In this document: piece by piece, positions 36,997 to 46,221 of the stretch
Layout: every line of letters starts with the position of its first letter
How positions within the stretch are numbered: position 1 is the stretch's first letter
Source: Clostridium sp. K13
GTDB lineage: Bacteria > Bacillota > Clostridia > Clostridiales > Clostridiaceae
Assembly (NCBI RefSeq): GCF_019734195.1
Contig: NZ_JAASHM010000009.1
Span: 58,585 to 122,584, forward strand
Direction of reading: 5' to 3'
Length of the DNA stretch: 64,000 bases
Made by a program: the position numbers and the translations under genes
The notes under the pieces: generated by a model
Told to the model about the DNA's origin: nothing
Seen by the model: the letters and a program-made list of their open reading frames with translations, nothing else
Database searches by the model: none

Positions 36997-38331
36997 TTAT
37001 AGTTCTTTTGCAATTATATTTATTTTATCTTTTAACCCTAATAAATCTCGTCTAATTTTATCAAAATCACCACTTACTAACATTTTGTTTTTAACAACTA
37101 TTTTTCCATCAACAACTACAGTATCAATATTACTAGCATTTGCAGAATAAACAATAGCTGCATAATAATCATATATTGGTTGCATATTTACTGACTTAGT
37201 TTCTATTAATGCTAAATCCGCTTTCTTTCCAACCTCAATTGAACCAACTTCTTTATCTAATCCCAATACCTTTGCTCCACCAATAGTTCCCATTTCTACT
37301 AAATCTATTGATGGTAGTACTGATCTATCATTATTAAACAACTTATGAATCTTCCCAACTTGAACCATTTGCCCAATTATATCTAAAGTATTTCCACTCA
37401 TAGGTCCATCAGTTCCAAGACCTATATTAATACCTTCTTCTTTCATTCTTATTATTGGTGCAACCCCTTTTGCTCCCTTAGCATTAGCACCTATATTATG
37501 AGATACCCCTACCTTATTATCCTTTAATATTTTTATATCATCTTCATTTACTAATACCGTATGTGCTGATATAAAATTAGAATCTAATATCCCTAATTTA
37601 TTTAAATATTGAACAGGTGTAAGATTGTACTTATCCATACACTCTTTATATTCATAGTCCATCTCTGCAACATGCATTGTCATTGGAACATTATACTTTT
37701 TACTTATTTCATATGCCCTCTTTAATGATTCATCATTATTTGTATATGGTGCATGTGGTGCTATACCTGGAATTATAAGATTATCATTTTTCCACTTTTC
37801 AATAAACCTTCTTGAATAATCTAATCCGCCAAAAGGCTCTTTAGCATCAGGTGCAGGAAAGTTTACTATTGTTTCACATAATATCCCCCTCATATTAAGC
37901 TCTTTAGAAGCCTTGGCAACTTCATCTTCAAAATAATACATATCACAAAAAGTAGTTACCCCACCTAATAGCATTTCTGCTATAGCATATTTAGCGCCAA
38001 TATAAGTTAAATTTTCATCTACTAACTTTTGTTCTAAAGGAAATAAATATCTCTTTAATCTATCCTTATAATCATCAGCTAAACTCCTAAATGGAACCAT
38101 AGAAGCATGAGTATGACAATTTATCATTCCTGGCATTAATATACCTTGTTCACCATCTATAATTTCAATTTCATAATTATATTTATTTATAAAATTTTCT
38201 TTTCCCTTATTATCACCAACATAAATTATTTTATTTTCTTCAAATACTACTACTCCATTTTCTATAATATCTCTATTTTCATTCATAGTAATAACTGTAG
38301 CATTTTCAACTATAGTAATCTTCTTTTTCAT
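36997..38331 (-). CDS. Amidohydrolase, SsnA/MtaD/guanine-deaminase-like
   Basis: About 444 residues from ATG at 38331, which follows TTGGAGAA; the ATG at 38373 has no ribosome binding site. It is a TIM-barrel metal-dependent hydrolase: the first metal motif is NCHTH, the zinc His in HVAEMD and SAHTV, and the catalytic Asp in LGTDGPMSGN. MtaD/TrzA-type enzymes deaminate S-adenosylhomocysteine, methylthioadenosine, guanine or related heterocycles. It shares an operon with adenine deaminase and a transporter, which favours a purine or aminopurine substrate. Confidence 0.85.
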   Translation of the reverse strand: MKKKITIVENATVITMNENRDIIENGVVVFEENKIIYVGDNKGKENFINKYNYEIEIIDGEQGILMPGMINCHTHASMVPFRSLADDYKDRLKRYLFPLEQKLVDENLTYIGAKYAIAEMLLGGVTTFCDMYYFEDEVAKASKELNMRGILCETIVNFPAPDAKEPFGGLDYSRRFIEKWKNDNLIIPGIAPHAPYTNNDESLKRAYEISKKYNVPMTMHVAEMDYEYKECMDKYNLTPVQYLNKLGILDSNFISAHTVLVNEDDIKILKDNKVGVSHNIGANAKGAKGVAPIIRMKEEGINIGLGTDGPMSGNTLDIIGQMVQVGKIHKLFNNDRSVLPSIDLVEMGTIGGAKVLGLDKEVGSIEVGKKADLALIETKSVNMQPIYDYYAAIVYSANASNIDTVVVDGKIVVKNKMLVSGDFDKIRRDLLGLKDKINIIAKEL

Positions 38332-38385
38332 TTTAAATTCTCCAATCTGCAGTAAAAGACTATGCACATACATAGTCTCTTTTAC

Positions 38386-40098
38386 TTATTTAAATAGTGA
38401 TACAACTTTACAATTTTTCACATCAATAAGTCCTTTATCTGTAATTTTTATAGCTGGACTTACTGGCAAAGATAAGGTGCTAAATGACATTATTTCATTC
38501 ATATGATTATATCCTAATTCTTTCATAGCACTTCTAACTTCACCTAATTTTTCTCCTACAACTTCGATTGGTTCATCACTAACTATTCCACCTATAGGTA
38601 ACTCTAATTTTGCTAATACATTATTATCCTTTACAACAATATATCCTCCATTAAAGTCTATTAACTTATTAACGGCTAAAACCATATCTTCAACATTTCT
38701 TCCCATAACCATAACATTATGATGATCATGAGCCCAAGTTGTAGCCACTGCTCCTTCTTTAATAATCTCACCTTTTACTAATCCAAAGGCTACATTATTA
38801 TTTTTTCCGTATCTTTCAAAAACAGCAATTAAAGCACAATCACTATTTTCCCATTTTAAAAGATTATTTACTACATCCAAAGAAACTTCCCCTTCTTCTG
38901 TAAATGTAGTGTTCTTCATAATATTCATAGTTCTGCAAGTAACTTTATTATTATTATTATGGTTTTTGGGTACCTTAACTAATAAATGTTCCTTAGTAAT
39001 TTGATTGAACTTTATACTATTATAAAATTTCTTATGAAAATTACTTTTTTTCATAAAATACTCTTCTTTTAAGCCGTTATACTTATTAAATACAACTTCT
39101 CCATTTTTATATACTTCATAAATATTAATTTTTTTTATATCATCAAGTAAAATAAAATCTGCTATTTTTCCTGGCGCTATTGTTCCTCTATCAAAAAGTC
39201 TCATTCTTTTTGCAGGAGTGTAAGTAGCTACATATATTGCATTTTCTATAGTCATCCCTAATTTTACAGCTTCTTTTACTAATTCATTAAGATGTCCTTT
39301 AGTTAACTTATCAGCCATAACATCATCTGTAGCTAATGCAAAATGTTCATATAAATTATTTTCCACTAAAAACTTAATATTTTCTGTAGTCATTGATTTA
39401 TGTTGCATTTCAATAAACATACCATTTCTAATTTTTTCTTCAAGAGATGCTACTGACTGTTGTGTGTGATCTCCATCAACACCTCTATAAATATAAAATG
39501 ATAAGTCAACTCCATCTATTTTAGGACAATGCCCTTCTAATGGAATCTTCTTATCCTTACTAATATTAATAATATTATTTATAGCTGAATTTTCATCTTC
39601 TATTAAGTCTTTAAAATTCATTACTTCCCCAAGGCAAATTATATTTTCATAAGATAATAATTCTTCTACTTCATTAACAGTTATTTCTCCTCCAGTAGTT
39701 TCTAAATCATTGCAAGTTGAAGGTACCGAACTTGGTATACCATAAAAAATATCAAGCTTTTCTTTAGACTTAATAAATTCCTTTATTCCTTCAATTCCAA
39801 AAACATTTGCAATTTCATGGGGATCAGCTACAACTGTAGTGACCCCCTGTTTTATTGCAGCTTTAGAAAATTCACTTGGAATTGTCATTGAGCTTTCTAT
39901 ATGCATATGTATATCTATCAATCCTGGAATCATGTACTTATTATTACCATCTATAATATTTTTAGAAGTTAACCTTTCTTCATAATTACTTCCTATATGA
40001 AGAAATTTCCCATCATTTATTACAACATCACCTTGTATAAACTTTTTAAAATAACTGTTATATACATTTAAGTTTTTAATAATTAATTGTACTTCCAT
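38386..40098 (-). CDS. ade: Adenine deaminase
   Basis: A 570-residue AdeC-type enzyme. The metal-binding IDIHMHIESSM, VADPHEIANVFG, the segment LATDDVMADK and the C-terminal domain with TWAHDHHNVMVMG and GGIVSDEP are family signatures. It converts adenine to hypoxanthine in the cytosol, allowing adenine to feed the guanine/IMP pool or be used as nitrogen source. It lies between the substrate-binding protein gene of an ABC transporter and an SsnA-like amidohydrolase gene, 17 and about 55 bases apart. Confidence 0.95.
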   Translation of the reverse strand: MEVQLIIKNLNVYNSYFKKFIQGDVVINDGKFLHIGSNYEERLTSKNIIDGNNKYMIPGLIDIHMHIESSMTIPSEFSKAAIKQGVTTVVADPHEIANVFGIEGIKEFIKSKEKLDIFYGIPSSVPSTCNDLETTGGEITVNEVEELLSYENIICLGEVMNFKDLIEDENSAINNIINISKDKKIPLEGHCPKIDGVDLSFYIYRGVDGDHTQQSVASLEEKIRNGMFIEMQHKSMTTENIKFLVENNLYEHFALATDDVMADKLTKGHLNELVKEAVKLGMTIENAIYVATYTPAKRMRLFDRGTIAPGKIADFILLDDIKKINIYEVYKNGEVVFNKYNGLKEEYFMKKSNFHKKFYNSIKFNQITKEHLLVKVPKNHNNNNKVTCRTMNIMKNTTFTEEGEVSLDVVNNLLKWENSDCALIAVFERYGKNNNVAFGLVKGEIIKEGAVATTWAHDHHNVMVMGRNVEDMVLAVNKLIDFNGGYIVVKDNNVLAKLELPIGGIVSDEPIEVVGEKLGEVRSAMKELGYNHMNEIMSFSTLSLPVSPAIKITDKGLIDVKNCKVVSLFK

Positions 40099-40114
40099 TT
40101 TAATACCTATAATA

Positions 40115-41161
40115 CTAGTTCATTATTCTGTTCCAAGTATTAACCCATTCATCTATTACTGTATTAACAAATTTAAAATCAATTGTTTTAGCATTATCAA
40201 CTACTGATCCATAAGTTAAGTTTGAAGCTTCTTCTTCACTTAATTCAACTTGTGTATTAATTGGTGATTCACTTAATGCCTTAGCTGTTCTTTCTTGTAC
40301 TTCTTCACTTAATGCATAATTAATGAATTCATAAGCTAAATCTTTGTTATTTGAATTTTTATTTATGTTAATTGTATTAAAGTTTAAGTAAGTTCCTGAT
40401 TCTGGTACTACGTACTTTACTTCTGGTTTTGCTTTTGCAATATTTCCATAAGCAAAATCTGCTGCTATTGCTGCTACTATTTCACCACTTGCAAACATAT
40501 TAGCTAAATCTGAAGATTTACTATAAGTTTTAACTATATTTGGCTTTAAAGCTTCTAATTCTTTAAATGCTGCTTGTCCTTTATCATCTTCTACAGAAAC
40601 ACCAGCTTTTTCTGCTGCTATTTGTACTATTGCAGGCCCATTAGTAGTTGTTATATCTGGTATAGCTATTTTATTTGCTAATTCAGGTTTCCATAAGTCT
40701 TCCCAAGCATTTATTTCTATTCCTGCAGATGGATCTACAACTATTCCTATACTATTTAATGTATAAGCTGGTCCAAATCCTCTTTCTACTGTACTTTGTG
40801 CTTTAGCATTAATATTTTCAGCATTTGGTATCTTTGAGTAGTCTAACTCTTCAAATATTCCTGCATCTATTCCTTGTTCTGCAAAAGACTCTGCTAAGTA
40901 AGTTATATCAATTCCTGAATTAGGATTATTTTTCATCTTAGTTAATCTTTCAGAGTTGTTCCCTACTTCTAAAACAATATCTACTCCATGTTCTTCTTCA
41001 AAAGGATCAAATACTGTTTCTTTTAAAACATCTTCATTTAATCCCCAAGTTGAAATTACAAGCTTTTTGCTTGATGATTCATCTTCTGATTTTCCACACC
41101 CTATTAATGCAGTCGTAGATAATACCCCTATTAATAATGCTGCTAAAACTCTCTTTTTCAT
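40115..41161 (-). CDS. potD: ABC transporter substrate-binding lipoprotein, PotD-like
   Basis: A 348-residue lipoprotein with lipobox ALIGC (Cys22). The mature part matches family 1 periplasmic-binding proteins of the spermidine/putrescine type (LVISTWGLNEDVLKET, PAIVQIAAEKAGV, SESPINTQVELSEEEA). The ligand-specific residues cannot be confirmed by eye. Being fourth of a potBCAD set and immediately before ade suggests that it captures a purine-related compound rather than a polyamine. Confidence 0.85.
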   Translation of the reverse strand: MKKRVLAALLIGVLSTTALIGCGKSEDESSSKKLVISTWGLNEDVLKETVFDPFEEEHGVDIVLEVGNNSERLTKMKNNPNSGIDITYLAESFAEQGIDAGIFEELDYSKIPNAENINAKAQSTVERGFGPAYTLNSIGIVVDPSAGIEINAWEDLWKPELANKIAIPDITTTNGPAIVQIAAEKAGVSVEDDKGQAAFKELEALKPNIVKTYSKSSDLANMFASGEIVAAIAADFAYGNIAKAKPEVKYVVPESGTYLNFNTININKNSNNKDLAYEFINYALSEEVQERTAKALSESPINTQVELSEEEASNLTYGSVVDNAKTIDFKFVNTVIDEWVNTWNRIMN

Positions 41162-41189
41162 TAGTTAATTCCTCGCCTTCATATAAATT

Positions 41190-42221
41190 TTATAATATTA
41201 CTATTTTATTTGCCGGTAACTGAAGTTTTATTTTGTTACCTTTTTCATATACAACAGTATTTTCACTATTTACAATAATGTTGCCCATAGATGTTTTTAC
41301 ATCATACTGATAAGCCTTTCCTAGGAAAGTTCTTATTTCAATAGTTCCTTCTATTGTATTTTCTAAAGTTTCTTCAACTATTTTTATATCATCTGGTCTT
41401 ATTGTTCCTTTAGATTTAGTATTTTCTTTTGCTCTTGTAACTCTTAATTTAATTCCGCATTGGTTTTCATAAGTATCTTCAGATATCTTGTTTAATTCAA
41501 AGAAGTTTTCAAACCCTACAAATCTTGCAACAAATTCTGTTGCTGGATTTGAATAAATATTTTCTGGAGTATCAAACTGTTCTATTACTCCTTTGTTAAG
41601 TACTGCTACTCTATCCGAAATTGAGAAACATTCCTCTTGGTCGTGAGTAACAAATAATGTTGTTATACCTAATTTTTGTTGAAGCTTTCTTATCTCAACT
41701 CTCATCTTTAATCTTAATTTTGCATCAAGATTACTTAATGGCTCATCTAAAAGTAAAAGACTTGGCTCAATAACTAATGCTCTAGCAATAGCAACTCTTT
41801 GTCTTTGTCCTCCTGATAATTCTTTAGGATATCTTTTAGCTAAGTGGCTCATATCAACTGTTTCTAATATTTCATCCACTTTAGTCTTTATTTCTTCTTT
41901 AGACACCTTTTTCATTTTTAATCCAAAAGCTACATTTTCCTCTACTGTTAAGTGTGGGAATAATGCGTAGCTTTGGAATACTAGTCCAAAATTTCTATTA
42001 TGTACAGGTATCTTAGTATAATCTTCATTTCCTAATAAAAACTTACCTGCTGTTGGCTCAATAAAACCTGCAACAACTCTTAAAGTTGTAGTTTTCCCAC
42101 AACCACTTGGTCCAAGAAGAGATACTAATTCGCCCTTTTTAACCTTTAAGTTTAAGTTTTCTAATATGTTATTTTTTTTATCATATGAAACATTTATATT
42201 TTGTAAATTTATTAAATCCAT
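41190..42221 (-). CDS. potA: ABC transporter ATP-binding protein, PotA-like
   Basis: About 343 residues from ATG at 42221, which follows GGAGGACAATAAA; the upstream TTG overlaps that site. The nucleotide-binding domain has Walker A GPSGCGKT, signature LSGGQRQRVAIARAL and Walker B LLLLDEP. A C-terminal TOBE-like regulatory domain (about 235-343) is present as in PotA/FbpC importers. It energises the two permeases encoded upstream. It is 21 bases from potC and 28 from potD. Confidence 0.92.
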   Translation of the reverse strand: MDLINLQNINVSYDKKNNILENLNLKVKKGELVSLLGPSGCGKTTTLRVVAGFIEPTAGKFLLGNEDYTKIPVHNRNFGLVFQSYALFPHLTVEENVAFGLKMKKVSKEEIKTKVDEILETVDMSHLAKRYPKELSGGQRQRVAIARALVIEPSLLLLDEPLSNLDAKLRLKMRVEIRKLQQKLGITTLFVTHDQEECFSISDRVAVLNKGVIEQFDTPENIYSNPATEFVARFVGFENFFELNKISEDTYENQCGIKLRVTRAKENTKSKGTIRPDDIKIVEETLENTIEGTIEIRTFLGKAYQYDVKTSMGNIIVNSENTVVYEKGNKIKLQLPANKIVIL

Positions 42222-42257
42222 TTTATTGTCCTCCAAGCTTATTATTTAGCTCTAACC

Positions 42258-43052
42258 TTATCCTGCAAAATTGTTAAGTCCTAATGTTTTTTCTAATATG
42301 TACATAATTCCAATAGTTAATATCATTAATATTACTGATAACGCTGATACTGTTGGATCATAATTATATTCAACATAATTCATCATTGTTATAGGTAATG
42401 TACTTACCCCTGGTCCAGTTAAAAACATTGATACTGGAACATTATTAAATGAATTTATAAAAGCTAACATAAAAGCTGCCATTACTCCTGAAGTTATATT
42501 CGGTAATACTACCTTAAAGAAGGTTTGAGATTTCTTACATCCTAAACTCATTGCTGCCTCTTCTATTGAGTAATCAAAACCTTCTAAGCTTGATCCAACA
42601 ACTCTTATAATATAAGGAATAATTACTAAAGTATGTCCAATAAATAAACTCATATACACTGAAAGATTTAACTTCACTAACAAGAATTGGAATAATGAAA
42701 ATCCTACTACAATTCCAGGTACAATTAATGGTGAGAAGAAGAAGCTTTTAATAGCTGCTTTTCCCTTAAAATTATATCTGCTTAATCCATAAGCTGCTGG
42801 CATCCCTATTAATAGTGCTGCTAAAGTAGCTACCATTGATATAAAGAAGCTTGTCCCAATGCTATTTATAAATGACTGTGATTTAAATACTGTCATAAAC
42901 CACTGCATAGAGAATCCCTTTGGAGGAAATGCTATGTAATTTTCTGTTCCTATACTTGTCATAGCAATAATAACTAATGGTGCAAATAAGAATATGTATG
43001 TTAATATAACAAATACTGTTAGAAATTTATTTTTTTTCATCTTATGCAACAC
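42258..43052 (-). CDS. potC: ABC transporter permease, PotC-like
   Basis: A 264-residue membrane protein with six hydrophobic segments and the EAA loop YSIEEAAMSLGCKKSQTF (about residues 180-197) that contacts the ATPase. The start overlaps the end of potB by 11 bases, so translation is coupled. It forms the second half of the membrane channel. Confidence 0.92.
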   Translation of the reverse strand: MLHKMKKNKFLTVFVILTYIFLFAPLVIIAMTSIGTENYIAFPPKGFSMQWFMTVFKSQSFINSIGTSFFISMVATLAALLIGMPAAYGLSRYNFKGKAAIKSFFFSPLIVPGIVVGFSLFQFLLVKLNLSVYMSLFIGHTLVIIPYIIRVVGSSLEGFDYSIEEAAMSLGCKKSQTFFKVVLPNITSGVMAAFMLAFINSFNNVPVSMFLTGPGVSTLPITMMNYVEYNYDPTVSALSVILMILTIGIMYILEKTLGLNNFAG

Positions 43053-43872
43053 CTCTCTTATCTAAACTTGATGCTATTAAATTAATTCCCTTTATAACTA
43101 TTAAAGTTACTACAATCATTATAGTTGCAACTACTGCAGCACCTTGCCAATCTCCTAGTGTCATAGTTTTTTGATATATTAATGTAGCTAAAACTGTATT
43201 TTTATTTCCACCTAATAATTGTGGTGTTGTATATGCTGTTAAAGAACCTGTAAATACTAAAACTGTTCCAACTATTAACCCTGGTAAACTAAGTGGAAAA
43301 ATAACCTTAAAGAAGGCTTTTAATTTGTTAGCTCCTAAACTCTCTGCTGCTTCCAATAAATCATTATCAATATTCTCCATAACACCTACTAAAGAAATAA
43401 TCATTAGTGGTAAGAAAATATATACTGTACCAACTATAATTGCCCCTTCTGTATATAAAAGAGAAAGTGGCTCATTAACTATATTTAATTTGATAAGTAA
43501 ATTATTTATTATTCCATTCTTCCCTAAAATACTCATCCAAGCAAATGAACGCACAACTGAGTTTGTTAATATAGGAAATACCGTTAATGCTATAAATAAT
43601 CCTCTTACTTTTTTAGATACTCTTGATATATAGTAGGATACTGGTACCCCTATAACCATACAGATTAACGATGATATTAATGATATTTTAATAGTTCTCC
43701 AAAATATCGACATCATATATGAGTCTGTAAAAAACTCTCTATATGCACTGAACATTCCATCTTTCGTATTTGCAAATGTAGGAATTATTATATCTAATAA
43801 CGGAACTATCATAAAATACGCTACCAATACTATACACGGAATAAATAGTAAATAATGACCTTTTCTTTTCAT
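43042..43872 (-). CDS. potB: ABC transporter permease, PotB-like
   Basis: A 276-residue membrane protein with six hydrophobic segments and the EAA motif LLEAAESLGANKLKAF (about 185-200). It is the first gene of the operon potB-potC-potA-potD-ade-amidohydrolase; promoter TTGACA-N17-TAATAT lies at 43940-43968 with GAGGGAAAAT as ribosome binding site. It pairs with PotC as the transport channel. Confidence 0.92.
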   Translation of the reverse strand: MKRKGHYLLFIPCIVLVAYFMIVPLLDIIIPTFANTKDGMFSAYREFFTDSYMMSIFWRTIKISLISSLICMVIGVPVSYYISRVSKKVRGLFIALTVFPILTNSVVRSFAWMSILGKNGIINNLLIKLNIVNEPLSLLYTEGAIIVGTVYIFLPLMIISLVGVMENIDNDLLEAAESLGANKLKAFFKVIFPLSLPGLIVGTVLVFTGSLTAYTTPQLLGGNKNTVLATLIYQKTMTLGDWQGAAVVATIMIVVTLIVIKGINLIASSLDKRGVA

Positions 43873-43939
43873 ATTTTCCCTCCATCTGAAACACTATAAA
43901 TTCGACTTTTTTTAATCTTTTTCTACATTTTATACTATA

Positions 43940-43968
43940 ATATTACCCACTGCGCCGAACATTGTCAA
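43940..43968 (-). promoter_or_regulatory. Promoter of the pot-ade operon with PurBox-like sequence
   Basis: On the minus strand TTGACA (43968-43963) and TAATAT (43945-43940) are 17 bases apart. The GC-rich spacer contains, on the plus strand, CCGAACATT, which matches the core CCGAACWWT of the Gram-positive PurR operator. Typical PurR sites come in pairs; only weak second copies (ATAACGAAAAA near 44014, TTTTTCGTAT near 43982) are seen. Confidence 0.55.
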
Positions 43969-44020
43969 CTATATTATTATTATTTTTCGTATTTTTTTCT
44001 TTATCAATTTAAAATAACGA

Positions 44021-44066
44021 AAAAAGAAGAGATAAACATTATTAATATACTTATCTCTTCTTTGCT
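44021..44066. terminator. Hairpin upstream of pot promoter
   Basis: AAGAAGAGATAA (44024-44035) pairs with TTATCTCTTCTT (44051-44062). Flanking A and T runs allow termination in both directions and insulate the pot promoter from the divergent MATE pseudogene side. Confidence 0.65.
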
Positions 44067-44163
44067 TTTAAGATTTTATAGGCAAATATATATTTCTTAA
44101 CAGAGCTTCTTGATTAAATATGTTATTTTACTCTCCTCATAATAAATTAATAAAATCTATTTA

Positions 44164-44199
44164 TTGACATTGGGGTTACCCCACACCTTATATTATACT
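44164..44199 (+). promoter_or_regulatory. MerR-type promoter of the MATE pseudogene
   Basis: TTGACA (44164-44169) and TATATT (44189-44194) are separated by 19 bases, longer than usual, and the spacer holds the dyad TGGGGT-T-ACCCCA (44171-44183). An elongated spacer with a centred dyad is the hallmark of MerR-family activator promoters that control drug efflux pumps. No MerR gene lies in the window. Confidence 0.55.
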
Positions 44200-44225
44200 A
44201 TAGAATAAATAAATAGGAGGCATAT

Positions 44226-44884
44226 ATGAAAAAGGAAAACAATGATAATAAGAAAATGGATCTTATGAAAAATGGGCCAGTAAAAAAATACTACTTACTT
44301 TAGCAATTCCTTCTATGATAGGTATGGTTGTATCTGCACTTTATAATCTTGTAGATACTATATTTGTAGGTATGTTACATGATACTAATTCTATGGCTGC
44401 TGTTTCTGTTTCATTTCCTAATGGGTGCTTCACCTGAAGTATTACCTTATGCCAAATCATATTCTAACTGGTTACTAATTGGAGCTATATTCACTATCTC
44501 TAAGTTAGTATTAAATAACCTTCTTAGAACTGAAGGTGCTGCCATTGCTACTGCTATTAGCCAAGGGATTTCAACAGTGCTTATGATTTTATTCTATGCA
44601 CGTAAGAAATCACAAATTAAACTTAATTTTGTAACTATATTTAAACCAACATCTAATGATAAAGAAATTGTAAATTTACTAATAGTGTTCCATCAATGCT
44701 AGAACTACTTAGTTCTAACCCAATGGCACCTGAATTATATGGTGTAATGCTTGCTCAACCATTAGCTGATTTAATTACAATGGTATTATGTGCATTCTTT
44801 AGTATTAGTACTTTCAAAAGACTTAATAAACTATCTAAAGAATCACTCCAAGAATCTACCTTAAAAGAATCTATATCAGTTTAG
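44226..44884 (+). pseudogene. MATE-family efflux transporter pseudogene with internal deletions and frameshifts
   Basis: It starts with ATG at 44226 after ATAGGAGG and reads MKKENNDNKKM, then a one-base loss in an A tract (about 44283-44290) breaks the frame; after the shift TLAIPSMIGMVVSALYNLVDT is MATE-like. Around 44413 the text jumps from AAVSVSFP to LMGASPEVLPYAKSY; at about 44542 from LLRTEG directly to AAIATAISQGISTV; near 44690 another jump and shift lead to the C-terminus YGVMLAQPLADLITMVL ... FKRLNKL. Each piece is in the right order but large parts between them are missing. A full-length MATE gene has about 450 codons; here about 215 remain. Short open frames in it should not be annotated as genes. 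Confidence 0.85.
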
Positions 44885-44889
44885 ATTTA

Positions 44890-44938
44890 AATAAAAAAAG
44901 CTATCATCTACTATATTTAACAGATGATAGCTTTAACT
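44890..44938. terminator. Bidirectional terminator between MATE pseudogene and AIM24 gene
   Basis: AAAGCTATCATCT (44898-44909 region) and AGATGATAGCTTT (44922-44934) form a 13-bp stem, with A7 before and T-rich sequence after. Confidence 0.8.
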
Positions 44939-44939
44939 T

Positions 44940-45782
44940 TTATCTACTATTACTTGTATTCATGTCCATTCTAGTTGTACTATTTACTCCATAGGCTCTG
45001 GATCTATTTATAGTATCATAAATTTTTATAGTTGGAGCAAGCCATACTGTTCCTGTACCACGATATACGTTGACAAGTCCTTCTCCACTTACAGCTGATC
45101 CAATTAAAGACTTCGCTGATCTCTCTACTGTAAAGCTTATATTTCCACTTCTTAAAATTGCAAAATTCCCATCTACTTTTAAAGTTTCATCCTCTAAATG
45201 TATTTCATCAATCTCACATACTGGAACTCTACATTCTAATACTACTATTCCTTTTCCCTTTAATGATAATTGAAATATTCCTTCTCCTCCAGCTAAAGCT
45301 GATGATATATTTTTTTGAACTATTGGTTTAACTTGTACACTTCCTTGTGCACAATAAAACATTCCCTTATCAACTATAACTTCACCATCGATTGTTAAAA
45401 CTAAGTAATGATTAAAAGAAGGCTCAAGAACTATCATTCCTGTTCCTTTATACTCTGGCTGAGCAACACCTTCACCTGTTACAGCTGATGAAAACATCTT
45501 TCCTATTAAGTTTCCTGCAGTAACACCAGAAACCATTTCTAAATTCCCTTTAAAATAGCTCATAGCACCAGGTTCAACCCTTACCTTATCATTATTTAAG
45601 TATATAGCAACTTGTCTTGCTTTTATATTTTGTTGTTCCATAAAATACATATCCATTGCAGCTGTTGTATCAGTGGAACCCTGCAACTTATTATATTCTA
45701 ATATCTCTACCTTCATTCCTGCATATTCAGTTGTATCAATAACACTAACATTTTTTCTTGTTCCTATAGCACTAATTTCCAT
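44940..45782 (-). CDS. AIM24-family protein
   Basis: About 280 residues from ATG at 45782, which follows AGGAAGTGATAC; the GTG at 45791 is inside this site. The sequence shows the AIM24/TIGR00266 pattern of a beta-sandwich with repeated Gly-rich edges (GSAVSGEGLVNVYRGTG, SSAVTGEGVAQPEYKGTG, SSALAGGEGIFQLSLKGKG). The family forms soluble beta-prism-like proteins of unknown function; in yeast the relative acts in mitochondrial inner membrane organisation. No signal peptide. It is monocistronic. Confidence 0.85.
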   Translation of the reverse strand: MEISAIGTRKNVSVIDTTEYAGMKVEILEYNKLQGSTDTTAAMDMYFMEQQNIKARQVAIYLNNDKVRVEPGAMSYFKGNLEMVSGVTAGNLIGKMFSSAVTGEGVAQPEYKGTGMIVLEPSFNHYLVLTIDGEVIVDKGMFYCAQGSVQVKPIVQKNISSALAGGEGIFQLSLKGKGIVVLECRVPVCEIDEIHLEDETLKVDGNFAILRSGNISFTVERSAKSLIGSAVSGEGLVNVYRGTGTVWLAPTIKIYDTINRSRAYGVNSTTRMDMNTSNSR

Positions 45783-45968
45783 ATGTATCACTTCCTAATT
45801 AAAATTCTTAATCATTATTATATCAAAATTATATTTTCTAAAATATGTTTATTTATACAAAATTTCAAAATATCATTCACCATATTATTTATGTTGAGTA
45901 TATTATACTATAAAGTAATTCAACAGAATGTGAGTTAAGTCTTCATATTCTATTAGGAGGAAAAATTT

Positions 45969-46133
45969 ATGAGAAGATGTTATAATAACTGTAATAGAAA
46001 TTGCTGCGGATATAATAATTATGGATACTATAATAACTATGGTAATCACGGCTACTATAATAATTGTGGTTTTGGAAATTGTGGCTGGGGATGTAATTGG
46101 TTAATATTACCACTACTATTCTTATGCTTCTAA
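45969..46133 (+). CDS. Small Cys/Tyr/Asn/Gly-rich protein with hydrophobic tail (54 aa)
   Basis: ATG at 45969 follows TAGGAGG. The 54-residue product starts MRRCYNNCNRNCCGYNNYG, repeats Gly-Tyr-Tyr-Asn-Asn units, holds seven Cys before residue 45 and ends in a hydrophobic segment (WLILPLLFLCF). Such peptides occur in spore-formers as coat-associated or membrane-tethered small proteins (YjcZ-like in organisation), but I do not recognise the family. Base composition fits the neighbourhood and the gene is followed by a terminator, so it is probably real. A role in the spore coat or disulfide-linked layer is inference. Confidence 0.65.
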   Translation: MRRCYNNCNRNCCGYNNYGYYNNYGNHGYYNNCGFGNCGWGCNWLILPLLFLCF

Positions 46134-46221
46134 TTACACTAAGCTAATATTAAATTACAAAATGACATTTTTATAAATATTATATCGTTGGTACAAAACT
46201 TTTAATAATAATTTACAAAAC

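Noticed and set aside
38146..38355. Plus-strand open frame of 69 codons opposite the amidohydrolase start
   Set aside because: Composition is dominated by Ile, Phe, Tyr and Asn as expected from reversed AT-rich coding sequence; no supporting signals.
43873..44160. Purine riboswitch before the pot-ade operon
   Set aside because: The conserved purine aptamer blocks (TATAA joints with the two GG/CC loop kissing sequences) are not present on either strand; only the promoter, PurBox-like core and a terminator hairpin are seen.
44379..44884. Two small plus-strand genes of 107 and 62 residues
   Set aside because: Both are pieces of one deleted MATE gene, in the right order but in different frames.
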